Source of the DNA: Tragulus kanchil
Taxonomy: Eukaryota > Chordata > Mammalia > Artiodactyla > Tragulidae
Assembly (NCBI GenBank): GCA_022376925.1
Contig: JAIOJX010000004.1
Coordinates: 127,807,123 to 127,871,122 of the forward strand
Length of the DNA: 64,000 bases
Direction: 5' to 3'
The first letter of the stretch is position 1. Each line of letters begins with the position of its first letter. Below are positions 45,699 through 57,623 of the stretch, in pieces. The position numbers and the translations under genes are program-made. The notes beneath the pieces are model-generated. The model did no database searches. It was not told where the DNA came from and saw only the letters and a program-made list of their open reading frames with translations.

Positions 45699-46687
45699 CT
45701 TGATATTGTCTTTTTAATTATTTTTTAAGAAGAAACACATACACATATATACACACACTTTTATATATTTATTTGGCTGAGTCACGTCTTAGTTGCAGTA
45801 TGCAGGATCTTTCGTTGTGGTGCACAGGTTTGCTCTCTAGCTGTGATGTAGGCTCTGTAATTGTGACTTTTGGGCTTAGTTGTCACATAGCCTGGGGATC
45901 TTAGCTTCCAACTAGCATCATCTGCTGAGCTCAGGACCATCTCAGCTGTCTGTGAGAGTATTTGGAGACCCAGCAGAAGCCAGCCTGGGTCTGTCTTCTC
46001 TTCTTACTAATCTGTTGCTTTAGCATCTTTGTAGCCCAAAGCCCTGTTGCATCACTGGAGCTGGTTTCCGAAGGCCTGCCCTTCAAACATTCCTTCTCCC
46101 CACCTTGCTTCTCCATATTCAGCTGTCCCTGTAGAAAGAGTAGATTCATGCAAAAGGATGTGTTTCACAACTCAACTGAGCCTGGTTATTTGAACTGAAT
46201 ACAGATAATACCCCAGAGCCTCTTCATGTGGCACGTGACATCTGAAAGCCTGATGTCTGATGTTGAGGAGTCAGGCTGTGAACCTTCAACTTGGTGGCAT
46301 TTGTTGTTACATTAAATCATACTGTCTTTTGTTTTTTTTTTTTTTTTACAAGGATGCCTATTCACACCCCCTCCCCCTTGTTTTTGCCTCTAAGTCGTCA
46401 TTTATTTTTCACCCATCTTTTTATTGTTTGACATATGTGGGCCTCGCATTGCAGTGGCCTCTCTCATTGCAGAGCACTGACTCTGGGCAGATGTACTCCA
46501 GAGCTCTGGTTCATAATTGGACACACTGGTCCAGCTGCTGTGTGACACGTGAGATCTTCCCAGGCCAGGGATTGAACCAGTGCCCCTTGCACTGCAAGGC
46601 AGACTCTTTACCCACTGGACCACCAGGGAAGCCCTCATACTGTCTTTTATTTTTACTTTATTTGTTTATTTACTGGCCTCATCTCAC

Positions 46688-48860
46688 AGCTTGCAGGATC
46701 TCAGTTCTCCTACCAGGGGCTGAATCCAGGCCACAGAGTGAAAGTGCTAAATCCTAATGACTAGACCACCAGGGAACTTCCTTGATATTGTCTTTTTAAT
46801 TATTTTTTAAGAAGAAACACATACACATATATACACACACTTTTATATATTTATTTGGCTGAGTCACGTCTTAGTTGCAGTATGCAGGATCTTTCGTTGT
46901 GGTGCACAGGTTTGCTCTCTAGCTGTGATGTAGGCTCTGTAATTGTGACTTTTGGGCTTAGTTGTCACATAGCCTGGGGATCTTAGCTTCCAACTAGGGC
47001 CTAGGCCCCCTGCATTGGGGGTACAGAATCTTAATCCCTGGGTCACCAGGGAAGTCTGTACACCTTCTTTCTTGAAGTCCCTGTACAACACCTTCTTTCT
47101 TAAAGTCCCCTCCCCATGTTTATGGTACGGAACTCTCCTGAGTTTCCACCTACCTTTCTGGACCTCTGTTCCTCATCTCTTTCTGGGTTGTTCTTTCCCT
47201 GCCCTTTTCTTAAATGATGCTGTTCCTCATATTTATGCCTCAGGTCCACTTACTTTTCTCATGCTATAGGCTATTTTTAAAAGATGCTCTAAGTTGTGTT
47301 CATGTTTTCAATTACTGTCTATTTGCTGTTGACTCCCCAATTTATATTTCCCACTTATATCTCTCATTTGAGTTTCAAACCTGTATAGCCAACTCTGTAC
47401 TAAAATTATGTGTCCCAAAGGCAAGGTATGTTCAGCATGCCTGATAATGAATCCACCCAGTTTTCTCCCCAAACGTATTCCCTCTCTATGTTTTTATTAT
47501 CCTTGCAGGAATTCAACCAGAAACTCAATGCTTGAAAGGATTTTGCTTTTTTTTTTTTTTTTTTTTCACTTTCCTGGAGGCTGGCTTCCAAGAGGCAGGA
47601 AACAGGAGCTGCCAGGCCAGTTAAGGGTTATGTCTGTAGTTGGTGCCTCATCACTTCTGCTAAATTATATTGCTCAAACCAGTCATAAGGTTCACCCGGA
47701 TTCAATAGAGTGGATGCATTGACTGCCTCATTGTAAGGGAGTGTCAAGTTCATATTGCCCATAGTGAAGGTTCACCTCTGGCTATTAAGCTTGCAGAATC
47801 TCAGTTCTCCTACCAGGGGCTGAATCCAGGCCACAGAGTGAAAGTGCTAAATCCTAATGACTAGACCACCAGGGAACTTCCTTGATATTGTCTTTTTAAT
47901 TATTTTTTAAGAAGAAACACATACACATATATACACACACTTTTATATATTTATTTGGCTGAGTCACGTCTTAGTTGCAGTATGCAGGATCTTTCGTTGT
48001 GGTGCACAGGTTTGCTCTCTAGCTGTGATGTAGGCTCTGTAATTGTGACTTTTGGGCTTAGTTGTCACATAGCCTGGGGATCTTAGCTTCCAACTAGGGC
48101 CTAGGCCCCCTGCATTGGGGGTACAGAATCTTAATCCCTGGGTCACCAGGGAAGTCTGTACACCTTCTTTCTTGAAGTCCCTGTACAACACCTTCTTTCT
48201 TAAAGTCCCCTCCCCATGTTTATGGTAGGAACTCTCCTGAGTTTCCACCTACCTTTCTGGACCTCTGTTCCTCATCTCTTTCTGGGTTGTTCTTTCCCTG
48301 CCCTTTTCTTAAATGATGCTGTTCCTCATATTTATGCCTCAGGTCCACTTACTTTTCTCATGCTATAGGCTATTTTTAAAAGATGCTCTAAGTTGTGTTC
48401 ATGTTTTCAATTACTGTCTATTTGCTGTTGACTCCCCAATTTATATTTCCCACTTATATCTCTCATTTGAGTTTCAAACCTGTATAGCCAACTCTGTACT
48501 AAAATTATGTGTCCCAAAGGCAAGGTATGTTCAGCATGCCTGATAATGAATCCACCCAGTTTTCTCCCCAAACGTATTCCCTCTCTATGTTTTTATTATC
48601 CTTGCAGGAATTCAACCAGAAACTCAATGCTTGAAAGGATTTTGCTTTTTTTTTTTTTTTTTTTTTCACTTTCCTGGAGGCTGGCTTCCAAGAGGCAGGA
48701 AACAGGAGCTGCCAGGCCAGTTAAGGGTTATGTCTGTAGTTGGTGCCTCATCACTTCTGCTAAATTATATTGCTCAAACCAGTCATAAGGTTCACCCGGA
48801 TTCAATAGAGTGGATGCATTGACTGCCTCATTGTAAGGGAGTGTCAAGTTCATATTGCAA
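46688..48860 (+). repeat. Direct duplication 18 (46688-47787 / 47788-48860, unit 1100 shrinking to 1099 bp)
   Basis: It contains CHR SINE sequence and a long T run. The first copy is garbled at 47758-47787. 46688-46997 is triple with duplication 17. Confidence 0.95.
46851..47057 (-). mobile_element. CHR SINE, older copy
   Basis: The plus strand reads TTATTTGGCTGAGTCACGTC, TTAGTTGCAGTATGCAGGAT, then GGGGATCTTAGCTTCC, CCCCCTGCATTGGGGGT and GGTCACCAGGGAAGTC. A truncated copy is at 45769-45915 and a full copy at 47951-48157, both by duplication. It lies in a cluster with the two preceding CHR elements. Confidence 0.82.
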
Positions 48861-49465
48861 AAGACTATGTGAAGTGGAAGGTATCACTGTGACCATCTTT
48901 GGAAGATGTAATTTGCAACAATGGCAAAATCAGGCATCAAATTCAAACTCGACAAATGCAAAGCCAAAACACTTAACCATGAAATTACTTTGCTTCGCGT
49001 ATTCAGAAGTTACATTGCTTCACTTCTGGAAAATAACTGAAATAAAGAAATACTGGGACTCCTCAATCATTAGTTAATTATTCATTCATTTATTCATCTG
49101 GTATTGTTAACAACCAGCTCAGGAATTGTTTGCACGCACACAGTATTGCATAGACCAGACAAGTCACTGCTCTCCTGAGCACAGGGTCTGTTCTTCCAAA
49201 AATTGCATAAGTAGTTTCATTTTAAATTGATGGAATTAGAATCAATTGTTTTTAAGGGGCAGGAATAATCCAGTTTTAATCCTTGTGCAATGCTGGATGA
49301 AGCCCTACAGGGAAGCAAGGGGCCTACACAGAGTTAAAAAACTGAAGCTTGACCCAGTCAAAGTTCATAGCATCGTACAATGTTTAGACCTCTTGGTGTG
49401 GCATGTATACAGGGGAGATTGTACATTTTAAATATTTACCGATGATAAATATTTTTCAGTATATG
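48861..49465. other. Unique DNA, no gene seen
   Basis: AT-rich, with short frames of 61-78 codons and an ATTCATTCATTTATTCATC patch near 49080. No family recognised. It sits between duplications 18 and 19. Confidence 0.55.
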
Positions 49466-50019
49466 ACAGTACTTGACACATAGCAGCTTGTAGGAAAACA
49501 TGCTTGAATTCAACATTCAAGTGAATTAATTGCACATCCTGTCCCAGGGTCAAACCGTGGTGCTGGCTCCATGACCAACAGTTGGCAGGCCAGTTGCCAA
49601 AACAATCAGTTGGATCACTGTGCAATCCAATTCCCTCATTAAGACAACTGAAACAGTAACAGCGAAATCAGATTGACTCTATGGAAATCTAATCAATTGC
49701 TCCACAATCAGATATAACAGCTCTCCAATCAAATTAATTTAATTTTATTTGGTTTAGTTAAGCGACAGAGGCACAACCTTCATGGGGTGCCTGTTCTCTC
49801 CTCATACACAGCATGACAGGATCTGAGCATTTGAAAGGATTCTAAAGGCTCTGATTCTGTGCTTCTCACATGGGAGAAAAGTGGAGGCAGCACACAAAGT
49901 CGCTAGATCAATGTGGTGAGTCTCTGTGGGGTGCTAAGTATATCCTCAGATTTACAGGGGGGTTATTTACATATTTAAATGAGGAGAGGTACATAATGCA
50001 ATTGTACTAGTCAAGATAA

Positions 50020-50220
50020 ATCAGATTATGCTCTGGTAACAAAAAATCTCCAGTCTTGATGATGTAAAGCCAAATCATTTATTTCTCATTCATGGGACAC
50101 ATCCATGTTATCTTCTCTATAGGCTCTGGATTAAAGGAGTGCCCTTTCTGTGGAACTTGGCCTATTGTCTTAGCGGAGGAAAAGGCAACTGCTGCAAATT
50201 ATGATTAGGTCTTAATACAG
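50020..50220. repeat. Old interspersed repeat, family unresolved
   Basis: AAATCAGATTATGCTCTGGT, AAATCATTTATTTCTCATTC and GGACACATCCATGTTATCTT have the layout of an old LTR-type repeat (CTGGTAACAAA..TTATTTCT..). Copy at about 51124-51322. Confidence 0.45.
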
Positions 50221-50228
50221 CCATCCAG

Positions 50229-50345
50229 AGGGCTTTCATGGCAGCTCAGTGCAATGCAGGAGACATGCAGGAGATGCAGGTTCAATCCCTGGGTTGGAAA
50301 GATCGCCTGAAGAAGGAAATGGCAACCCAGAGAGTGTGTAGGCCA
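50229..50345 (+). mobile_element. Bov-tA SINE, 3'-truncated
   Basis: GGCTTTCATGGCAGCTCAGT, GCAGGTTCAATCCCTGGGTT and GAAGAAGGAAATGGCAACCC in Bov-tA order. It ends before the usual 3' part. Copy at about 51332-51448. Confidence 0.88.
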
Positions 50346-51714
50346 CTAGTCTCAGACATTCCTGAACGTCAGATAATATATTTTCAATAACAAATGGAAG
50401 GTGCTTGAGGATCACCGGATAAATTGTTAAAAGAACTTGTACTAAACTTCAGTGGAAAAGTTTAGGAGCTCTCTCCACTACCCTCATCTCACAATTAGTT
50501 ATCCCAAAGCACAGAGCCTGTAAACTACTCAGTCCATTCACAATTCATTTAATTTTCAGAAATTTTTGAACAGTACTTGACACATAGCAGCTTGTAGGAA
50601 AACATGCTTGAATTCAACATTCAAGTGAATTAATTGCACATCCTGTCCCAGGGTCAAACCGTGGTGCTGGCTCCATGACCAACAGTTGGCAGGCCAGTTG
50701 CCAAAACAATCAGTTGGATCACTGTGCAATCCAATTCCTCATTAAGACAACTGAAACAGTAACAGCGAAATCAGATTGACTCTATGGAAATCTAATCAAT
50801 TGCTCCACAATCAGATATAACAGCTCTCCAATCAAATTAATTTAATTTTATTTGGTTTAGTTAAGCGACAGAGGCACAACCTTCATGGGGTGCCTGTTCT
50901 CTCCTCATACACAGCATGACAGGATCTGAGCATTTGAAAGGATTCTAAAGGCTCTGATTCTGTGCTTCTCACATGGGAGAAAAGTGGAGGCAGCACACAA
51001 AGTCGCTAGATCAATGTGGTGAGTCTCTGTGGGGTGCTAAGTATATCCTCAGATTTACAGGGGGGTTATTTACATATTTAAATGAGGAGAGGTACATAAT
51101 GCAATTGTACTAGTCAAGATAAATCAGATTATGCTCTGGTAACAAAAAATCTCCAGTCTTGATGATGTAAAGCCAAATCATTTATTTCTCATTCATGGGA
51201 CACATCCATGTTATCTTCTCTATAGGCTCTGGATTAAAGGAGTGCCCTTTCTGTGGAACTTGGCCTATTGTCTTAGCGGAGGAAAAGGCAACTGCTGCAA
51301 ATTATGATTAGGTCTTAATACAGCCATCCGAGGGCTTTCATGGCAGCTCAGTGCAATGCAGGAGACATGCAGGAGATGCAGGTTCAATCCCTGGGTTGGA
51401 AAGATCGCCTGAAGAAGGAAATGGCAACCCAGAGAGTGTGTAGGCCACTAGTCTCAGACATTCCTGAACGTCAGATAATATATTTTCAATAACAAATGGA
51501 AGGTGCTTGAGGATCACCGGATAAATTGTTAAAAGAACTTGTACTAAACTTCAGTGGAAAAGTTTAGGAGCTCTCTCCACTACCCTCATCTCACAATTAG
51601 TTATCCCAAAGCACAGAGCCTGTAAACTACTTCAGTCCATTCACGAATTCATTTAATTCACTGATGCATTCATAAACTACAGAGTATAGCGATACTGATG
51701 CATTCATAGAGTCT

Positions 51715-51897
51715 AGTGAATGAGTACACAGCTTCTAGCACCAGACCACCTGGATCTGAATTCCACTCATGCTGTGTGACCTGTAGCAAGTCTATTCACT
51801 TCCCTTTTCCTCAGTTTTCCTAACTGTAAAATGGGGATAATGGGACCTACCTCACAGGGTTGTCATAATTAAATGAAATAATGAATTTAAGTGCTTT
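51715..51897 (+). repeat. MIR SINE
   Basis: CCTGGATCTGAATTCCACTC, GCTGTGTGACCTGTAGCAAG, TTCCTAACTGTAAAATGGGG, CTACCTCACAGGGTTGTCAT. Single copy. Confidence 0.9.
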
Positions 51898-51952
51898 TTA
51901 CATGTTAACTGAATGACGAATGCATACATTGGATGAATATTTGCTGAGTGTA

Positions 51953-52160
51953 TGTTGTTTAGTTGCTAAGTCATGTCTGACTCTTTTGTGACCCCAGGGA
52001 CTGTAGCCTACCAGTCTCCTCTGTCCCTGGGATTTCCTGCAAGAATACTGGAGTGGGTTGCCATTCCCTTCTCTAGGGGATCTGCCTAACACAGGGATTG
52101 AACCCATGTCTCCTGCATTGGCAAGCGGTTTCTTTACCATTGAGCCACCAGGGAAGCCCC
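51953..52160 (-). mobile_element. Bov-tA SINE, near full length
   Basis: The plus strand shows GTTTAGTTGCTAAGTCATGT, GACTCTTTTGTGACCCCAGG, GGAGTGGGTTGCCATTCCC, GGGATTGAACCCATGTCTCC and GAGCCACCAGGGAAGCCCC. It covers head, B-box and tail; single copy. Confidence 0.95.
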
Positions 52161-52627
52161 CTGAGGAAACACCATGTGCCAAGTTTTGGGTTAGTGATGG
52201 AGAGAGAAAGGTGAAGTATAGCACAGTCGTTTCTCCTTTGAGGTTAATAGTCTAATGTGAAGACAGGCATTACATGAGTAAGTTTTGAAATAATTAGGCA
52301 CAGTTGGTTATATTCTGTGAGGAAGCAGGAGGACAGGAATGTGCTTTTCCTCCCATATCATCAGAGGTTAGTAGACACCAGCACATGCTCAGTTCAACAA
52401 ACTATGTCTGAAACTAATGAATAAATAAATATATGAATTAGCCAAAGAATAGTACTCATTTAGTAGATGAGAAAGTACTAAAATTAAAGGTGTCTAATTT
52501 CTAGTGTTTCTAGTTCATGAAGATGCTTTCTTTAAACAGGTTTTCTAAGATTCAAGCTTAGATTGCTAAATTCAGAATTTTAACCAAACAGACACACCAT
52601 TTAGCAGATCTCTGAGGCCTTCTCTAA

Positions 52628-52942
52628 TTTTTTTTGGGTGGGGGGTTGGAGTGGGGGAGGCAGGTTGGGGAGGGAGTGGGGTGGGCAGGCCACTTCTATT
52701 GGTCTTTTTTCATTTATCTATTTTCATCCATCTTTGTTCTTTGGCCTGTATGGGCCATCGCAGTGACCTCTCTCGCTGCAGAGCACCAGCTCTGGGCACA
52801 TGCGCTCCAGAGCTCTGGCTCAGTAATTGGACACATCAGTCCAGCCACTCTGCGGCACATGGGATCTTCCCAGGCCAGGGATGGAACTGGCACTCCTTGC
52901 CCTGCAAGGTGGTGTCCTTGCCCGCTGGACCACTAGGGAAGC
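52628..52942 (-). mobile_element. CHR-like SINE with about 10-bp target-site duplication (locus 5)
   Basis: CCTTCTCTAA is present at 52618-52627 and 52943-52952. The element carries the G-rich module (52636-52690 on plus) and the CACTTCTATTGGTC link, then a CHR-like body with a small deletion (GGGCCATCGCAG). It is a single copy in the window, so free of duplication problems. Confidence 0.91.
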
Positions 52943-52952
52943 CCTTCTCTAA

Positions 52953-54687
52953 CTTAGATGACAAACACATGCAAAAAAGCTTGGGTCCTCTAGAACTCCT
53001 GGAGGAGAAGGGACAGGATGCACCATTCTGAGCAGCTTGGTTTTAACTAAGGGCTTACCCCCTAATAAACATGATACAAAATTTTTAAATGGCTCAGATA
53101 GACATTTTTTCAAGATGTATTACATTCTCCCCTGATTCCTTAATGGAATGTTCTGAAAAGGCAGCCTGTCCAGTTGTAGCCTGGTTGGTGATAGTTAAAG
53201 GAATCTGTCCAATTGACTTTGTAAAGAGGAGTGGGCAGCCCTACTCTTTCTGTTTGCATCTCTCTCCCATCTTTTATAATTTCTCAACTGTGTAAAATGG
53301 GGCGCGACTGACAAGGGCCAAACCTACTCTCTGATCTAGCTATATGATGACCCCATTATCCATAAAGTCTGAGGGCATTTAAAGACATCACAGGGCAGAA
53401 TATTTAATATTTGCAATGTTTGGCATCTAGTTTTCTATAAGCATCCATTGACTTAGGTGCCTGTTAGTGTTTAGCTACTCAGTTATTTTAAACCATTGAC
53501 AAAAAACAACCAAGCTTTCAAAAGTCCATCTTGCTCGTTACAGACTCCTCTCCTCTCTTCCAAAAATCTGCTGTCTCCCTCCTCCACTTGTTCATAGTAT
53601 TTCCCTTCCTGTCTCCTCCCTCCACACCTTCACACTGTCTCCTCCATCCTTCTCCCTCTCGTGCTCTTGGTTCTAGTTCATTCTTCCTTTCCCATCTCCT
53701 TCTCTCCTTCCACTCTTCATTCTTCTTTCCACCATCTTGCCATCTCCCTTTCTTCAGCCTTCCACCTTTTTGTGAAATCTCACTCCTCTTTCCCCATCAG
53801 CCAAAACCTACATACATAGTTCTTTGTCTTCAGTTGTTCTGAAGTGTAAGTTACAGGGTTTCCCTGAGGTGTGTCTCTAACTCCTGCCAACTATTTAGGA
53901 TTCCAGATCTGCAGATAGGGTGATGCATCATTAAAGAACTGATAAGAATAATCAGAAACAAGCTGCCAGTCAACACTTGGCAACTGGCAGAAGAGATCTC
54001 TCATAGAGAATGCAGTCAATGCTGTACAGAGACTCGAGGAGGTTGTGCACGTCCCAGCTAGCACCCTGAACTGTAGGGCAGACAGAAAGACAATAGGAAG
54101 GAGAAGCTCCTTTTAAACAAGGCAAAGTGAAAACACAACGTTGGATCTGGGAAGAGTTGATGATAGCTAAACTAAGAATTATAAAGTGGGTTCGAAGCTT
54201 CCTGTGGGAGCCCTGCATTGGCTTGTCTTCCCACTCGATGGACTCTGTGCCAGCAAACACATCTCTTTTTCATTTGTCAGCATTCTGTTTCTTGTTAGAG
54301 ACTGGGATTCCCGGCAGTGGGAGAGACCAGCACTGCCTGATGTGCAGGACCTGCGCTCCCACCATAGTTTGTGCACGCCCAGGTTGTCAGGCTCTGGAGA
54401 TGCCGCTGGGTGTCCTGGCTGACTGGGCAGGAGCTGGGGGTGTGCAGGGGCCGTGGGTGCCTGGGGACCAGCCCTGACCTTTCCCCAGGGACAGCTCCCT
54501 CCTGCTGCCTCACTATCCTGCCCTCTCCCAGTGTTCTTGCTTTTGGACCATTTCCCTCCATGTGAGCCTGCCTGGACCCCCGCCTTCCTTCACGTAGGCA
54601 GACAAGTAGATGTTAGGTTTCTGACTCCTTTGCAGAGAAGTGCTGAGGGACCCCCTTGGGAGGGGACATGAGGAGCCTCCTGGGATG
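52953..54687. other. Unique DNA with polypyrimidine tract, no gene seen
   Basis: 54290-54680 is GC-richer and opens in several frames on both strands at once (up to 116 codons), which is the pattern of stop-poor GC-rich DNA and not of one gene. I see no splice-bounded exon I can defend. Confidence 0.55.
53530..53810. repeat. Polypyrimidine tract
   Basis: Roughly 280 bases made mostly of C and T on the plus strand (CTCC, TTCC and CTTC strings), without a fixed period. The 103-codon frame here is low-complexity and not coding. Confidence 0.8.
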
Positions 54688-54700
54688 CTGGAAATGTTCT

Positions 54701-54954
54701 CTTTTTTTGGCCACTTATATTGATCTTTCATTTATTTATCTTTGTTCTTTGGCCCCTGTGGGCCTCCCATCGCGGTGGCGTCTGTCTTGCAGAGCACCGG
54801 CTCTGGGCACATGCGCTCCAGAGCTCCAGCTCGGTAATTGGACACATCGGTCCAGCCGCTCTGCGGCACGTGGGATCTTCCCAGGCCAGGGATCAAACCA
54901 GCGCCCCTTGCACTGCAAGGCGGTATCCTTACCCACTGGACCACCAAGGACGAC
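54701..54954 (-). mobile_element. CHR-like SINE with 13-bp target-site duplication (locus 6)
   Basis: CTGGAAATGTTCT occurs at 54688-54700 and 54955-54967. The body is close to those at 15258 and 37562, but the G-rich module is absent: the short T run goes straight to GGCCACTTATATTGATC. Single copy in the window. Confidence 0.92.
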
Positions 54955-54967
54955 CTGGAAATGTTCT

Positions 54968-55386
54968 TTGTCTTGGTCTAGGCGATGGTTGTGTGAGGGT
55001 CTGTGTAGGCAAACATTTACCCAGTTGATCATTTAAGATTGTGCACTGCGCTGTTTGTAAGTTATATCCTGAGAGAGAGAGAGAGAGAGAATCTAGAATC
55101 TGGTTTTGACTGCACTTAGGCTTGTGTGACCTCTGGCTCTTGCCAAGCCTATAAACAGGGCTAAATATAGTACTTGTCACAGAGCGGGGTGTGTGGATGA
55201 AAAGCAAACACATTCAGCGTGTGTAAAGGGCTTGGGACAGGATTAGTGCTCAATAATAGTTTGCAATTGAAGAAATTTACTCTTCCAGCACTGTAATGAA
55301 TGTAATGAATGTAAATGTTTTGATTTAAAAATCCCTCTTCACATACTGGAGCATCTGGAGACCATCTTTCAAGGCCTTAACTCAAA
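54968..55386. other. Unique DNA, no gene seen
   Basis: GA run at 55071 and a possible MIR 3' end (GTGCTCAATAATAGTTTG) near 55246. Nothing else recognised. Confidence 0.55.
55071..55092. repeat. GA simple repeat
   Basis: About ten GA units in otherwise unique DNA; single copy. Confidence 0.9.
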
Positions 55387-57623
55387 GGTGTGACTAATAG
55401 TGAGGGTTTTAGGCACTAAGGCAGGCTAACAGAAGAAAACCATCCAGCAAGGGGTCCCGGGAGGGCTTTTTACAGTCTAGCAGCGAGGCGGCCCCAACCA
55501 CCTGGCCAGCTTGTGCAGGCTGGCCTCACCTATAGATCACACCCATGCCAGCCACGTGTCCCGAGTCCTGGAGGCAAAATTTCTGATGAATTCATTTTTG
55601 GCCAATAAGCTCCACGCAAAAGCAAAGTGTAAACCCTGGATCGATGTGCTCTAACACCAATGCTGAGAAACACAGCTGTGACTAATGGTGTTATCTCAGC
55701 TCAGCAGTGGAAAATCAGAGCCTGTTTGATTCTTTTTCTGCCATCATTAAAATCTGGTCTATTCTGCCCAGGAAATGGATGAGACCCTGATATTTATTGC
55801 TGACCTCTACTTTGCCTGTAACTACTTAGACATCCATAGACTGACAGGATGTCTGAGCTCTATGATGTCTTAAAGAGGAGCTACCTGGGAGACCCTGGTT
55901 TTATAGATGAAGCGGAGGGAGAAGAACCTCGCACGGGGTTCATTCATCTTCAGCAACTGTGTATTCAGCGACTGTGTGCCAGGATTTGTGGTAGACCCTG
56001 GAGTCCATAACTTGGCATGGAAAATTCCTTCCAGCTCTCTTCTGGAATTCTACCAAGCCAGACCATGGCTTGAGTCATTACTGCCTGATATGTACGGATG
56101 TCTTCGATAGAACAGTAATCTAGACAGTGTACAACAGCTAGAGTGCTGAGTTATGTAATCAAGGGGGAAGCAGCAACCCCGTCAGGTGGTACTGCAAACC
56201 ATGAGGGTTTATGTACAGGTAAGACCCAAAGGCTGGTGCCCTGAGCTGGGTGGAGGGACGCAGGCAGCTCCCCTGCAAACTTCTCGTAATCTCTTCTCCT
56301 GCACGCAGCTCTTCGGGGCACGACCTTCGGGGCATGCAGTTCCCAGCTTCCTGAGTTCAGGGCCACTCTACCTAGTCATCCCATTCTGAACTCAACCACC
56401 TACATGGGTTGGAAAGAGAATTCGAGTACACAAGGGACTGTCCCTGGTCCTCAAACGCCCTCGAGCATGGGCCCCAACAGCATGTGCTTTGTTGTTGTTC
56501 ATGTGCCCGGTGTGACTAATAGTGAGGGTTTTAGGCACTAAGGCAGGCTAACAGAAGAAAACCATCCAGCAAGGGGTCCCGGGAGGGCTTTTTACAGTCT
56601 AGCAGCGAGGCGGCCCCAACCACCTGGCCAGCTTGTGCAGGCTGGCCTCACCTATAGATCACACCCATGCCAGCCACGTGTCCCGAGTCCTGGAGGCAAA
56701 ATTTCTGATGAATTCATTTTTGGCCAATAAGCTCCACGCAAAAGCAAAGTGTAAACCCTGGATCGATGTGCTCTAACACCAATGCTGAGAAACACAGCTG
56801 TGACTAATGGTGTTATCTCAGCTCAGCAGTGGAAAATCAGAGCCTGTTTGATTCTTTTTCTGCCATCATTAAAATCTGGTCTATTCTGCCCAGGAAATGG
56901 ATGAGACCCTGATATTTATTGCTGACCTCTACTTTGCCTGTAACTACTTAGACATCCATAGACTGACAGGATGTCTGAGCTCTATGATGTCTTAAAGAGG
57001 AGCTACCTGGGAGACCCTGGTTTTATAGATGAAGCGGAGGGAGAAGAACCTCGCACGGGGTTCATTCATCTTCAGCAACTGTGTATTCAGCGACTGTGTG
57101 CCAGGATTTGTGGTAGACCCTGGAGTCCATAACTTGGCATGGAAAATTCCTTCCAGCTCTCTTCTGGAATTCTACCAAGCCAGACCATGGCTTGAGTCAT
57201 TACTGCCTGATATGTACGGATGTCTTCGATAGAACAGTAATCTAGACAGTGTACAACAGCTAGAGTGCTGAGTTATGTAATCAAGGGGGAAGCAGCAACC
57301 CCGTCAGGTGGTACTGCAAACCATGAGGGTTTATGTACAGGTAAGACCCAAAGGCTGGTGCCCTGAGCTGGGTGGAGGGACGCAGGCAGCTCCCCTGCAA
57401 ACTTCTCGTAATCTCTTCTCCTGCACGCAGCTCTTCGGGGCACGACCTTCGGGGCATGCAGTTCCCAGCTTCCTGAGTTCAGGGCCACTCTACCTAGTCA
57501 TCCCATTCTGAACTCAACCACCTACATGGGTTGGAAAGAGAATTCGAGTACACAAGGGACTGTCCCTGGTCCTCAAACGCCCTCGAGCATGGGCCCCAAC
57601 AGCATGTGCTTTGTTGTTGTTCA
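55387..57623 (+). repeat. Direct duplication 20 (55387-56508 / 56509-57623, unit 1122 bp)
   Basis: It covers unique DNA ending just inside an ART2A element. The first copy is cut at 56500-56508, a few bases into the element. Confidence 0.95.

Larger units (their letters stand above)
44834..46997 (+). repeat. Direct duplication 17 (44834-45915 / 45916-46997, unit 1082 bp)
   Basis: It contains two complete CHR-type SINEs and part of a third. The junction is clean (CAACTAG then CATCATC). Interior difference G45229/A46311. Confidence 0.95.
49466..51662 (+). repeat. Direct duplication 19 (49466-50569 / 50570-51662, unit 1104 bp)
   Basis: It contains an old repeat and a truncated Bov-tA. The first copy loses bases near its end (CTACTCAG versus CTACTTCAG; CACAATTC versus CACGAATTC). 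The second lacks single bases at about 50737 and 51327. Confidence 0.95.

Noticed and set aside
54127..54671. GC-richer block with overlapping frames on both strands as exons or a CpG island
   Set aside because: CpG is not dense, frames open on both strands together, and no splice pattern could be supported.
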